DNA of 64,000 nucleotides from Pseudonocardia sp. TRM90224 (lineage in GTDB: Bacteria > Actinomycetota > Actinomycetes > Mycobacteriales > Pseudonocardiaceae): contig NZ_JAJGSX010000035.1 of NCBI RefSeq assembly GCF_021245725.1, forward strand, positions 31,523 to 95,522, written 5' to 3'. The notes beneath the pieces are model-generated. The model was given only the letters and a program-made list of their open reading frames with translations. It did no database searches and was not told where the DNA came from. This document shows positions 42,620 through 51,184 of the stretch, one piece after another (position 1 is the first letter of the stretch; each line of letters starts with the position of its first letter). A program made the translations under genes and the position numbers.

Positions 42620-42686
42620 CAGCGGTGCGAGCGGGGTGTGACGTGGGTCATGTGTCGGCGCGGTGGGGTTGCCGTGTCTACGGAGC

Positions 42687-43823
42687 ATGAGGGTCTGGCA
42701 GCTCAGGATCGTGCTGATGGCGACGGTGCTCGCGCTGGTCGTCGCGTGCCGGGGCGGCGAGTTCGTCGATCTGCAGGTGTACCGCTTCGGGGTGGAGGCG
42801 TTGTGGCACGGCCGCGACCTCTACGCGGCTTCCGCGCCGACGTCGGTCGGCATCGACCTGCCCTTCATCTACCCGCCGTTCGCGGCCGTGCTGCTCACCC
42901 CGTTCGGGACCGTCCCGTGGTGGCCGGCGGCGATCGGCATGATCCTGCTCTCCGTCGTCGCGCTGACGGTGACGTTGGTGCTCGTGTCGAGCCGGGTCGG
43001 GTGGCGGGGCGTCGGGCTGGTCGCGTTCCCGGCGGCGTTGGTGCTGGAGCCGGTCCGTTCGACGATCGAGTTCGGGCAGGTCAACCTGGTCGTGATGGCG
43101 CTGGTGGTCGCCGACTGCCTCATCAGACGTCCACGATGGCCACGCGGGGTGCTCGTCGGGCTCGCCGCGGCGGTGAAGCTGACGCCGCTGGCGTTCGTCC
43201 TGTTCTTCCTGGTCACCAAGGACGTGCGGGCGGCTCGCAACGCGGCTGTGACGGCGGCCGGCGCGACCCTCCTCGGGTTCGTCGTGGCGCCGGAATCGTC
43301 GGTCCGCTACTGGACGCAGGTCGTGTGGGGTGCGTCGGGGATGGGGGGCTCGCCGTACGCGTCGAACCAGAGCATCGCGGGTGCCCTCGCGCGGCTCGGC
43401 GCCCCTGGACCGGTGCTGTGGGGCGTGCTGGCGATGGCCACGGTCTGCGCCGCCATCTGGATCATGCGCCGGATCGACGGGCCGCCCGCGCTGGTGGTCA
43501 ACGCCGCGGCGGCGCTGTTGATCTCGCCGATCTCCTGGTCGCACCACTGGGTGTGGGTCGTGCCGGCGCTGGTCGTGCTCGCGGAGCGGGCCGTCCGCAC
43601 GGGCCGCCGTGGGTGGACGGCCGCCGCGGCGCTGGTGGCCCTGACCTTCGTCGTCGCGCCGCACACGCTGCTGCCCGCAGACCAGCTGCGTGAGCTGACC
43701 TGGGCGCCGTGGCAGCACGTCGTCGGCAACGCGTACCTCCTCGTGACGGTCGGGCTGCTCGCAGTCGCGGTGCTGAGACCGCAGCCGCGTCCCGTCGACC
43801 AGGCGGCGAGGGGTGCGGAGTGA
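42687..43823 (+). CDS. GT87-family membrane mannosyltransferase-like protein
   Basis: 378 residues with about nine membrane helices. The first loop has the GT-C signature FVDLQVYRFGVEALWHGRDLY, with an acidic residue pair near the membrane, followed by YPPFAAVLLTPF; these are hallmarks of the alpha-(1,2)-mannosyltransferase (DUF2029/PimE) family that uses polyprenyl-phosphate-mannose outside the membrane to extend phosphoinositol mannosides or lipomannan. ATG 42687 is the natural start, 67 nt after the kinase gene. It overlaps the following membrane protein by 4 nt (GTGA), so they are coupled. Confidence 0.82.
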   Translation: MRVWQLRIVLMATVLALVVACRGGEFVDLQVYRFGVEALWHGRDLYAASAPTSVGIDLPFIYPPFAAVLLTPFGTVPWWPAAIGMILLSVVALTVTLVLVSSRVGWRGVGLVAFPAALVLEPVRSTIEFGQVNLVVMALVVADCLIRRPRWPRGVLVGLAAAVKLTPLAFVLFFLVTKDVRAARNAAVTAAGATLLGFVVAPESSVRYWTQVVWGASGMGGSPYASNQSIAGALARLGAPGPVLWGVLAMATVCAAIWIMRRIDGPPALVVNAAAALLISPISWSHHWVWVVPALVVLAERAVRTGRRGWTAAAALVALTFVVAPHTLLPADQLRELTWAPWQHVVGNAYLLVTVGLLAVAVLRPQPRPVDQAARGAE

Positions 43824-45574
43824 TCACCACGATCCGTCCGCGCACGAGAGCGCCCGGCCGGCACGTCGACGCCATGATCGACGCCGCGGTCGTCGGCGGC
43901 TTCGGGCTGGCGGCCGTCGTCCTCTACGGCGGGCTCTGGGCCGACCTCGACCGCGGCTACCTGGTGGCCAGCAGCCACGACCAGAACCTGTTCGAATGGT
44001 TCTTCGCCGTGCAGGCCCACGCCCTCGTCACCGGCGGCGACCTGCTGTTCTCCGACGCGCAGAACGCCCCGCTCGGTGTGAACCTGATGGCCAACACGTC
44101 CGTGCCGGCGCTGGCCGTCCTGCTTGCGCCGGTGACGCTGCTGGCCGGCCCGACCGCGACGTGGGCGCTGGCCATGACCGGTGGCCTGGCCGGAACCGCG
44201 GCCGCTTGGTACGGCGTGCTCTCGCGGCACGTCGTGACGTCGTCGCGGCTGGCCGCCGCGATCGGCGCCGGGTTCTGCGCGTTCGCGCCGCCCGTCATCT
44301 CCCACGCGAAGGCGCACCCGAACTTCACCGTGCTGTTCGTCGTCCCGCTGATCGTGCGGGAGCTGATCGTGCTGCACCGCGGCCGTGAGGTGGTCCGGCC
44401 CGGCGTCCGGCTCGGCCTGCTCGTCGCGTTGCAGGTGTTCATCGGGGAGGAGGTGCTGCTCATCGCGGCCATCGCGCTGCTGGTGCTCGGTTGCGGGCAC
44501 GCGCTCGCCGACCGCGCGCAGCTCGGGCCCGTCCTGCAGGGCACGGCGGTGGCGGCGCTCGTCGCAACACCGCTGGTGGCGTACCCCTTGCTGCACCAGT
44601 TCGCCGGCCGGCAGAGCTACGGCAGCATCGCCTTCGGGGCCAGCGGGAACGACGTCGCCGCGTTCGTCGCACAACCGAGCCAGTCCTGGAGTGCGCTGGG
44701 CGGGTTGGGCACCGGACCGAGCCCGCTCGCGCTCAACGGGACCGAGGAGAACGCGTTCTTCGGGTGGACGCTGCCGGTGCTCGTGGTGGTGGCGGCGATC
44801 TGGTTGTGGCGGCTGCCGACGGTCCGGCAGCTCGTGACGGTCATCGTCGTGATGGCCGTCTTGTCGCTGGGCACCGAGATCGCGATCGGCGGGGTCGACA
44901 CCGGGCTGCCCGGACCGTGGGCCGTGGTCGCCGACCTCCCGCTGCTCGACTCGGTGCTGCAGACGAGGCTGGGCCTGGCGTGCGTCGTGCCGGTCGGGGT
45001 GCTGCTCGCGATCACGACGGCGCGCGTGCTCTCCCTCGACGTGGGCGACCCGCTGCGGCTCGTGTGGGTCGGCGCGCTGGTCGCGGCGCTGCTGCCGATC
45101 GTGCCGACGCCGTTCGAGGTCGAGGGCAGGCCGCCGGTGCCGGCCTTCATCGCGTCCGGTGCCTGGCGCGAGTACGTCGGGCCTGGTCGGACGCTCGTGC
45201 CGGTGCCGCTCCCGGAGCCCGTCGCGGCCGAAGCGCTGCACTGGCAGGCCGGCACCGGGTTCGGGTTCGCGATCCCGCAGGGCTACTTCATCGGGCCGTC
45301 CGGCCGTGCCGGGAACGGCCGGTACGGCGTCGCGCCGCGACCGACCGCGCAGCTGGTCTCGACGGTGGCGGACTCGGGGGTACCGGCGTTCGCCACCGTG
45401 CAGATGCGCGCCGACGCGTTCACCGACCTCCGCTTCTGGCGGGCCGACGTCGTGGTGCTCGACGCCCGTCACCCGAACGCGGCTGCGCTCGCCGCGACGG
45501 TGAACGCGCTGGTGGGGCAGGGTCGGCAGGTATCGGGGACGTGGGTGTGGGATGTTCGCGCAATCAGCGGTTAG
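43820..45574 (+). CDS. polytopic membrane protein, GT-C glycosyltransferase-like
   Basis: 584 residues with about eleven helices and a soluble C-terminal part. The first outside loop contains SSHDQNLFEWFFAVQAHAL, in the position and style of GT-C catalytic loops, and SDAQNAPLGVNLMANTS follows, common in uncharacterised actinobacterial GT-C-like proteins. The end (residues 440-584) is a beta-rich periplasmic domain. No biochemical function is known. GTG 43820 overlaps the GT87 gene, suggesting a joint role in envelope glycan synthesis, perhaps under control of the kinases upstream. Confidence 0.7.
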   Translation: MITTIRPRTRAPGRHVDAMIDAAVVGGFGLAAVVLYGGLWADLDRGYLVASSHDQNLFEWFFAVQAHALVTGGDLLFSDAQNAPLGVNLMANTSVPALAVLLAPVTLLAGPTATWALAMTGGLAGTAAAWYGVLSRHVVTSSRLAAAIGAGFCAFAPPVISHAKAHPNFTVLFVVPLIVRELIVLHRGREVVRPGVRLGLLVALQVFIGEEVLLIAAIALLVLGCGHALADRAQLGPVLQGTAVAALVATPLVAYPLLHQFAGRQSYGSIAFGASGNDVAAFVAQPSQSWSALGGLGTGPSPLALNGTEENAFFGWTLPVLVVVAAIWLWRLPTVRQLVTVIVVMAVLSLGTEIAIGGVDTGLPGPWAVVADLPLLDSVLQTRLGLACVVPVGVLLAITTARVLSLDVGDPLRLVWVGALVAALLPIVPTPFEVEGRPPVPAFIASGAWREYVGPGRTLVPVPLPEPVAAEALHWQAGTGFGFAIPQGYFIGPSGRAGNGRYGVAPRPTAQLVSTVADSGVPAFATVQMRADAFTDLRFWRADVVVLDARHPNAAALAATVNALVGQGRQVSGTWVWDVRAISG

Positions 45575-45587
45575 GGGGAACTGCGAG

Positions 45588-46127
45588 GTGCGGACGGTGC
45601 GCACTGCGTCGCTGGAGGAGCGCCAGTTCACCGAGTACGTGGCCGGGCGCCTGCCGCAGCTGCGCCGGACGGCGCTGCTGCTGTGCGGCGACCATCACCG
45701 CGCCGACGACATCGTGCAGATCGCGATCACGCGGCTCTACCCGCGATGGCGACGGGCGCGCGACGCCCAGGACACGGACGCGTACGTGCGGGCGATCGTC
45801 GTGCGGTCGTTCCTGAACGAGCAGCGCCGGCGCTGGGCGACCGTGTGGCTGGTCGGCAGCTCGACCGAGCTGCCCTCGGTGCCGTCGCTGACCTCGGCCG
45901 ATGCCGACGTCGACACCCGCGAGGTGCTGCGGGCCGCGCTCGACCGCGTGCCGCCCAAGCAGCGGGCCGTGCTCGTGCTGCGGTTCCTGCACGACCTGCC
46001 GGTCGGCGAGGTGGCCGAGCTCGTGGGCTGCTCGGAGGCGAGCGTCAAGAGCCTGACGGTGCGCGGGCTCGCCGCGCTGCGCAGGGTGCTCGGCAGCCGG
46101 GCGTCCGAGACGATGGGGACGGAGTAG
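45588..46127 (+). CDS. SigE-family ECF RNA polymerase sigma factor
   Basis: 179 residues. Region 2 is FTEYVAGRLPQLRRTALLLCGDHHRADDIVQIAITRLYPRW, the standard SigE-family opening, and region 4 is RVPPKQRAVLVLRFLHDLPVGEVAELVGCSEASVKSL. The GTG start at 45588 follows the membrane protein stop by 13 nt; a longer reading from 45552 would overlap that gene. The next gene encodes a membrane protein in the place of an anti-sigma factor, so this is likely an envelope-signal responsive sigma unit. Confidence 0.88.
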   Translation: MRTVRTASLEERQFTEYVAGRLPQLRRTALLLCGDHHRADDIVQIAITRLYPRWRRARDAQDTDAYVRAIVVRSFLNEQRRRWATVWLVGSSTELPSVPSLTSADADVDTREVLRAALDRVPPKQRAVLVLRFLHDLPVGEVAELVGCSEASVKSLTVRGLAALRRVLGSRASETMGTE

Positions 46128-46129
46128 CG

Positions 46130-47170
46130 ATGGACGAGACCGAACGCGACGCGGCGGAGCTGCTCGCCCCGCTGCGGGATGCTGGGCCGATTCCAGGGCC
46201 AGCGCCGGGGTCGTCCGTGAGCATCGAGCGGGCCGTCCGGGCCGGGCGGCGCCGCAAGCAGGTTTGGACGGCGGCCGGGAGCGCCGCGGTCGTCCTCGTC
46301 GTCGTGCTGACCGTCGGAGTGCTGCCGGGCCTGCTGCGCGGGATCGACACCGGTCGGATCGACACGGCAGGCCGGCCGGCGCCCGACGCGTTCAACCCGA
46401 TGTGGCAGGTGGTCCAGGTCGGATCCGCCGGCGGCTACGCGCCGGTGGGCTACGAGACCGGGCGGTACCGGCAGGTCGTCGAGCTCGGCGACGAGAAGCC
46501 CGACGAGGGCGCGACGGGCAGCGGCACGATCACCGTGTACGCGCAGGGTCGGGTGCCGGGGCAGCTCGGGCCCGACTGGGAACCGCTCGGCGACCGCGCC
46601 CCGGACGTCTACGGCCGCCCCGCGTTCTGGCTGCCGGCCCCGCGGTCCGGCGGCGACGGCGTCGAGCTCGCGTGGCGGTGGTCGGCGGACGCGTGGGCGT
46701 TCGTCCACATCAGCGGCACCTTCCCGGACCTGCGCGACCGGGCGCACCGCGTCGCGCAGAGCGTCACGACCGACGGGGAGGAGCAGCCGGTGCGGCTCCC
46801 GTTCACGCTGCCCCGCCCCGACGGGCTCACGGTGCTCGGCACGCGGACCGGGGCGGACGGCGGCTCGGTGCTGTTCGGGACGTCGGTGGAGGAGGGCGCG
46901 ACGCTGGAGGTCGGAGCCCGGCTCGGCGCCGAGCCCGGGCCGGGGGAGCAACCCATCGCCGACATCGGCGGGCATCCCGCGACGGCCGACGGCAGCCGGG
47001 TGACGGTCCGCGAGGTCGGCGCCGGGTTCTCGGTGGTCGCCGAGGTCGAGCCGGCCGACGCGGTCGCGCAGTTCGGCGGCATCGAGCGGGTGGCCGCCGT
47101 CGCGGGCTCGGTCCAGCTGGTGGACGCGCCCGGTGACCGGGCCGGGTGGGTGCCCGACCCGGTCAGATGA
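46130..47170 (+). CDS. membrane-anchored protein in anti-sigma position
   Basis: 346 residues. An N-terminal cytosolic part of about 42 residues (starting DETERDAAELLAPLRDAGP) precedes one membrane helix (VWTAAGSAAVVLVVVLTVGV, about 45-64). The outside domain of 280 residues is beta-rich with no cysteine motif. It lacks the zinc H-x-x-x-C-x-x-C motif of ZAS anti-sigma factors, but its place 2 nt after the sigma gene and its topology fit a sigma-binding partner of SigE-group factors. Function inferred from context only. Confidence 0.65.
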   Translation: MDETERDAAELLAPLRDAGPIPGPAPGSSVSIERAVRAGRRRKQVWTAAGSAAVVLVVVLTVGVLPGLLRGIDTGRIDTAGRPAPDAFNPMWQVVQVGSAGGYAPVGYETGRYRQVVELGDEKPDEGATGSGTITVYAQGRVPGQLGPDWEPLGDRAPDVYGRPAFWLPAPRSGGDGVELAWRWSADAWAFVHISGTFPDLRDRAHRVAQSVTTDGEEQPVRLPFTLPRPDGLTVLGTRTGADGGSVLFGTSVEEGATLEVGARLGAEPGPGEQPIADIGGHPATADGSRVTVREVGAGFSVVAEVEPADAVAQFGGIERVAAVAGSVQLVDAPGDRAGWVPDPVR

Positions 47171-47186
47171 CACCTTTGATGCTTTT

Positions 47187-47205
47187 ATGACATCATTGAT
47201 GTCAT
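47187..47205. promoter_or_regulatory. MarR operator overlapping the MarR start codon
   Basis: ATGACATCATTGATGTCAT is a perfect 19-bp palindrome. It ends inside the ATG of the MarR gene, so protein binding would block its own transcription or translation. A weaker TTTGATG half site lies just upstream. Confidence 0.7.
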
Positions 47206-47662
47206 GAGCGAGGCCGAGGGCCTGTACGACGTGGTACGGCGGGTGCGCCCGTTGCACCTGCTGGCCGCGCGGATCGTCACCGACTCGCTGGCCGCGGAGC
47301 AGGTCACGATGGGGATCCGCGCCGTGCTGGAGGTGCTGCGCGACGGGCCGCGGTCCGTGCCGGACGTCGGGCGTGACCTGCTGATGCCGCGGCAGGTGGT
47401 CCAGCGGCTGTGCGACCAGGCGCAGCAGCTCGGGCTGGTGGAACGGCGGCCCAACCCGGCGCACCGCCGATCGCAGCTCATCGCGCTGACTGCTGAGGGG
47501 GAGCGCGCGTTCGACCGGATCCACACCGCCGAGCTGCGCAACCTCTCGTCGATCGCGGCCGAGCTGTTGGCGGACGACATCGCGACAGCGCGCCGGGTGC
47601 TGGAGGTCCTCATGACGGGCATGCAGCGGCTGGCCGAAGTCGAAGGGGAGGAGTCGCAGTGA
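47204..47662 (+). CDS. MarR-family regulator
   Basis: 152 residues with MarR helices: DGPRSVPDVGRDLLMPRQVVQRLCDQ for the recognition region and ERRPNPAHRRSQLIALT for the wing. ATG 47204 lies within a perfect palindrome, indicating autorepression. Overlaps the alpha/beta hydrolase gene by 4 nt, so the two form one transcript; the hydrolase substrate or product may be the ligand. Confidence 0.87.
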   Translation: MSEAEGLYDVVRRVRPLHLLAARIVTDSLAAEQVTMGIRAVLEVLRDGPRSVPDVGRDLLMPRQVVQRLCDQAQQLGLVERRPNPAHRRSQLIALTAEGERAFDRIHTAELRNLSSIAAELLADDIATARRVLEVLMTGMQRLAEVEGEESQ

Positions 47663-48498
47663 GAAGGACCATCGAGGTGCCGGGTGGGCGGATCGCCTAC
47701 GAGCGGTCCGGCGACGGCCGGCCGGTCGTGTTCCTGCACGCCGGCGCGCTGGACATGCGGATGTGGACGCCGCAGGTCGCTGGGTTCGACGCCGGGTGGA
47801 CGGTGGTACGGACGGACGCGCGCGGGCACGGGGCGTCGTCGACACCGGACCGCCCTTTTCGTCAGTGCGACGACATCGCCGCTGTGACCAGCGATCTCGG
47901 GCTCGGGCCCGCGGTGCTCGTCGGGGTGTCGATGGGCGGTGCCGCTGCGGTCGACACGGCTCTGGAGCACCCGGCGCTCGTCGCGGGCATCGTCGTCATC
48001 GGCGCCGGGGCGACCGGGCACGCCGGCCGCGACGACGAGCTCTTCGTCGACCCGTGGACGCGCGAACGGCTGCGCAGGCTCGCGTCCGCCGCCGCGGCCG
48101 GCGACCCGGCGGCGTGGACCGAGACGTTCGTCGAGATCAATCTCGCCGGCCCGCAGCGCCCGCTGACCCGCGTCGACCCGGTGCTCGTCGACGAGGTCCG
48201 GCGCATGATCACCGACACCCTGGTGACGCACGCGGCCGGACTCGGTGTGCTCCCGGAACCCGTCACCGACGCGCCCGCCCGCATCGCGGAGATCACCGTC
48301 CCGGTGTTGGGGATCGCCGGCGCGCTCGACTCGCCCGACCACCTGCGCATGGTGAGCGAGCTGGTCGACGGCGTCGACCGCGGTCGCCTGGAGATCATCG
48401 AGGGCGCGGCGCACCTGCCGAACCTCGAACAGCCCGCAGCGTTCGACGCGGTGCTGCGGGGCTTCCTCGACGAGGTGGCGGCGGCGCGGGTGGGGTGA
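47659..48498 (+). CDS. alpha/beta-fold hydrolase
   Basis: 279 residues. The nucleophile elbow is VGVSMGGAAAV (Ser near 94), oxyanion residues in HAGALDMRMW, the acid likely D in GALDSPDHL, and the histidine in EGAAHLPNLEQPAAF. The lid region is ordinary for haloalkane-dehalogenase or enol-lactonase-like enzymes (3-oxoadipate enol-lactonase group); the exact ester or lactone substrate is unknown. GTG 47659 overlaps the MarR stop, so it is coupled to its regulator. Confidence 0.88.
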   Translation: MRRTIEVPGGRIAYERSGDGRPVVFLHAGALDMRMWTPQVAGFDAGWTVVRTDARGHGASSTPDRPFRQCDDIAAVTSDLGLGPAVLVGVSMGGAAAVDTALEHPALVAGIVVIGAGATGHAGRDDELFVDPWTRERLRRLASAAAAGDPAAWTETFVEINLAGPQRPLTRVDPVLVDEVRRMITDTLVTHAAGLGVLPEPVTDAPARIAEITVPVLGIAGALDSPDHLRMVSELVDGVDRGRLEIIEGAAHLPNLEQPAAFDAVLRGFLDEVAAARVG

Positions 48499-48528
48499 GC
48501 GGGGAGTGGTCCCGACACACGCTGGTAG

Positions 48529-49284
48529 GTGTATCCGGACCGGATCGTCGTGAATCGGGGGCGCGTGAGGTCTTCATTCGGCACGAGGTTCATCAGCAAC
48601 CTGGCAACGCAGCTGGACAGGGGAACCTATCCGCTGGTGGGGGTCGGCCTGCTCACCGCGTTCGCGACGATGTTCCAGGACCTCGTCTTCGCGCACAACG
48701 ACATCCCCATCGGTTTGGCGGCCGTGGCGATGCTGGTGGCGGCTTTGTTCTTCTGGGGCGCCGGTGCCGCGAGGGCCAAGGAGCTCGGCCACGAGCGGGC
48801 GTCGCCGTACCAGTTCTCGGGCGTCCTGCTCCGGCGGTACACGCTTCTTTTCGCGGCGCCGCCACTGGCTGCCGTGCTCATCACGTCGTGCGCGTTCCTC
48901 GTTCTCGGCGCGACGGGGACGGTCGGGCCCGCGTCGATCACGGGTGGTTTTCCCGGTGCTCGTGCGGTGGAGCGGAGCCACTGGCCGCTCCTGGTCTTCG
49001 ACCTGGTCGTCGGTCTGCTGATCAGCATCGCCGTGTTCGTCACTGTGCGGGAGCTCCTGCTGCGAGGCTCCCGGCTGCGGTGGTACCTGCCGCCGCTCGG
49101 CGTCGTCTCCTGGGGGCTGACGGTGGTGATCGGCTACCAGTTCGGCGTCATGATCGTCGCCGGGGTGCAGGGCAACGACCGGGACTGGGTGCTCTCGATG
49201 GTGCCCGTGCAGTGGGTCCTGTGCGTCATCGTCGGGGTGGCGGCCGTGCTGATCGTCCGGACGGACTCGCAGGCCACTCAGTGA
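48529..49284 (+). CDS. polytopic membrane protein of unknown function
   Basis: 251 residues with about five or six helices, for example LVGVGLLTAFATMFQDLVF, AAVAMLVAALFFWGAGAA, LLFAAPPLAAVLITSCAFLV, LLVFDLVVGLLISIAVFV and VLCVIVGVAAVLIV. No known signature. The start is uncertain: GTG 48529 gives 251 residues, GTG 48565 (VRSSFGTRF) is also plausible. Its end overlaps phnM on the other strand by 7 nt. Confidence 0.6.
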   Translation: MYPDRIVVNRGRVRSSFGTRFISNLATQLDRGTYPLVGVGLLTAFATMFQDLVFAHNDIPIGLAAVAMLVAALFFWGAGAARAKELGHERASPYQFSGVLLRRYTLLFAAPPLAAVLITSCAFLVLGATGTVGPASITGGFPGARAVERSHWPLLVFDLVVGLLISIAVFVTVRELLLRGSRLRWYLPPLGVVSWGLTVVIGYQFGVMIVAGVQGNDRDWVLSMVPVQWVLCVIVGVAAVLIVRTDSQATQ

Positions 49285-50477
49285 CCCGCCCGCAGCGTCG
49301 CCGCCACCACCGGCCACGGCCGTCCCGGCTCGACCAGCACCACGTCCGCCCGTGCGCCGGGGACCAGCGCGCCGCGGTCGTCGAGCCCGGCGACCTCCGC
49401 GCCGCCGGACGTGACCAGCGCGACCGCGGCCGGTAGCAGCAGCACGCCGTTCCCGGCGAGCAGGAAGGCGGCCGCGACCAGCCCGGACGGCAGGTAGTCC
49501 GAGGCCAGCGCCGTGAGCAGCCCGCGGGAGGCGAGCTCGGCGGCCGAGACGTTCCCGGAGTGCGATGCGCCGCGCAGCACGTTCGGCGCGCCGGCGACGA
49601 CGGGCAGCCCGCGTTCCCGCGCGGCCGTCGCGGCCTCCAGCGTGGTCGGGAACTCGGCGACGGTGCCGCCGCGCTCGATCAGGTCGTCGATCTCCGCCTT
49701 GCTGGCCGGGTCGTGCCCGAGCAGCCGGATCCGGCCCTCCGCCGCCACCTCGCCGAGCCAGCGCAGCGACTCGTCGCGGACGTCGAGCCGGCCGTCGCGC
49801 TCCGCCGTGAGCCGGTCGACGTGCTCGCGCGCCTGCTCCTCCGACAACCCTCTGGTGCCGGCGACGAACCGCTCGTAGTACGCGCGGTCGGCGTACTGGC
49901 CGATGCCTGGCGTGTGGTCCTCGTGCGAAACCAGTGCCCTCGTGCCGGTGAACCCGGCCAGTCGCTCCTGGAGCGCCGCGAGCCCCTCGGGTGAACGCAC
50001 GTCAAGCCGGTGCAGGATCCGGTGGTCGACGGGCCCCGCTCCGCGCGCGGCCACCATCTCGCACATGGTGTGCGCCGTCTCGACCGAACGGACACCGTTG
50101 CGCGAGAGCCCGATCGGCACCCCCGCCTCGAACGCGGCGCCGTGGAAGACGGTGGTCACGCCGGCCGACCGCAGCTTGCCCTCGAACGAGAGCAGCGCGA
50201 ACTCCCACGGTACCGGAGCTCCCGGACGTGGCATGACCTCCTTCTCCAGCCCGTCGGAGTGCACGTCGACGATCCCGGGCAGGCACAGCAGCCCGGCGCC
50301 GTCGACGTCGCAGCTCGACCCGGACGGGTGCTCCGCCACCTCGGCGATCGCGCCGTCGCGGACCACGAGCCGCGCGTCGTCGAGCACCCTGTCGGGCAGC
50401 ACCGCGCGGACGTGCCCGAGCACGTAGTCCGCCGGCGGCGCGGCTAGGGACCACGAGGTGGTGGCCGGGCGCGTCAT
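49278..50477 (-). CDS. phnM: PhnM, ribosyl-methylphosphonate triphosphate diphosphatase
   Basis: 399 residues, an amidohydrolase. Metal-binding motifs are CLPGIVDVHSDGLEKEVMPR and HEDHTPGIGQYAD, with a later AGAPNVLRGASHSGN and LASDYLP. It removes pyrophosphate from 5-triphospho-ribosyl-phosphonate in C-P lyase metabolism before PhnJ cuts the carbon-phosphorus bond. Last gene of the phnF-G-H-I-JK-L-M operon; its ATG overlaps the phnL stop by 4 nt (ATGA). Length agrees with the family (about 380 aa). Confidence 0.93.
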   Translation of the reverse strand: MTRPATTSWSLAAPPADYVLGHVRAVLPDRVLDDARLVVRDGAIAEVAEHPSGSSCDVDGAGLLCLPGIVDVHSDGLEKEVMPRPGAPVPWEFALLSFEGKLRSAGVTTVFHGAAFEAGVPIGLSRNGVRSVETAHTMCEMVAARGAGPVDHRILHRLDVRSPEGLAALQERLAGFTGTRALVSHEDHTPGIGQYADRAYYERFVAGTRGLSEEQAREHVDRLTAERDGRLDVRDESLRWLGEVAAEGRIRLLGHDPASKAEIDDLIERGGTVAEFPTTLEAATAARERGLPVVAGAPNVLRGASHSGNVSAAELASRGLLTALASDYLPSGLVAAAFLLAGNGVLLLPAAVALVTSGGAEVAGLDDRGALVPGARADVVLVEPGRPWPVVAATLRAGH

Positions 50478-51184
50478 GATGCAACCTCCAGTGCTGGTCC
50501 GGTGCGGATCACCCGTCCGGCGGTCAACTCGACGACCCGGGTGGCGAGCCTGCTGATGGCCTCGGCGTCGTGGAACACCGCCAGCACGGCGACGCCGCTC
50601 GCGGCCAGACCCGCGATCCGGGAGAGCGCCAGCTCGCGGTTGGCCGGGTCGAGCGCCGACACCGGCTCGTCGAGCAGCAGCAGCCGCGGCGGCGCGACGG
50701 TGCCGGCGGCGAGGTTGATCCGCTGCCGCTCGCCGCCCGAGAGCACACCGCAGTCGACGTCCCACAGCGCCTCCTCCAAGCCGACGGCCCGCAGCGCGAC
50801 CGCCGCCGCCTCCCGCGCGGCGTCCCGGTCGAGCCCGCGCCGCCGCGCCGACGCGGCCACGACCTCGAGCGGGCCCGTCCGGGGTGGCGCCGAGAGGAAC
50901 TGCGAGACGTAACCCAGCTCGCGCCCGCGCAGCCGGGCCATGGCCCGGTCGGGCAGCGTGGTCAGCTCTACGCCGTCGAGCGAGACGCTGCCGGCGTCGG
51001 GCAGGTAGCTGCGGTAGACGCACCGCAGCAGGCTCGACTTGCCGGCGCCGCTGGGCCCGGCGAGCGCGACGTGCTCACCGGCGGCGACGTCGAGATCGAC
51101 CCCGTCGAGCGAGACGACCGTCCGGCCGTCGATGGTGTGCAGGGTGAAGGTCTTGCGCAGGTTCCTGATCCTGAGCACGGTCAC
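50474..51184 (-). CDS. phnL: PhnL, C-P lyase ATP-binding subunit
   Basis: 236 residues of ABC ATPase fold: Walker A AGPSGAGKSSLLRC, Q-loop YVSQFLSAPPRTGPLEVV, signature LSGGERQRINLA, Walker B RLLLLDEPVSALDP, and switch histidine VFHDAE. PhnL is not a transporter part; together with the PhnGHI core it forms the nucleosidase stage that joins phosphonate to ATP ribose. Overlaps phnJK (51181) by 4 nt. Confidence 0.93.
   Translation of the reverse strand: MTVLRIRNLRKTFTLHTIDGRTVVSLDGVDLDVAAGEHVALAGPSGAGKSSLLRCVYRSYLPDAGSVSLDGVELTTLPDRAMARLRGRELGYVSQFLSAPPRTGPLEVVAASARRRGLDRDAAREAAAVALRAVGLEEALWDVDCGVLSGGERQRINLAAGTVAPPRLLLLDEPVSALDPANRELALSRIAGLAASGVAVLAVFHDAEAISRLATRVVELTAGRVIRTGPALEVAS

Noticed and set aside
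43307..45631. A 774-codon minus-strand frame opposite the GT-C-like membrane protein gene
   Set aside because: No membrane or domain signal and contradicted by the coupled plus-strand genes.
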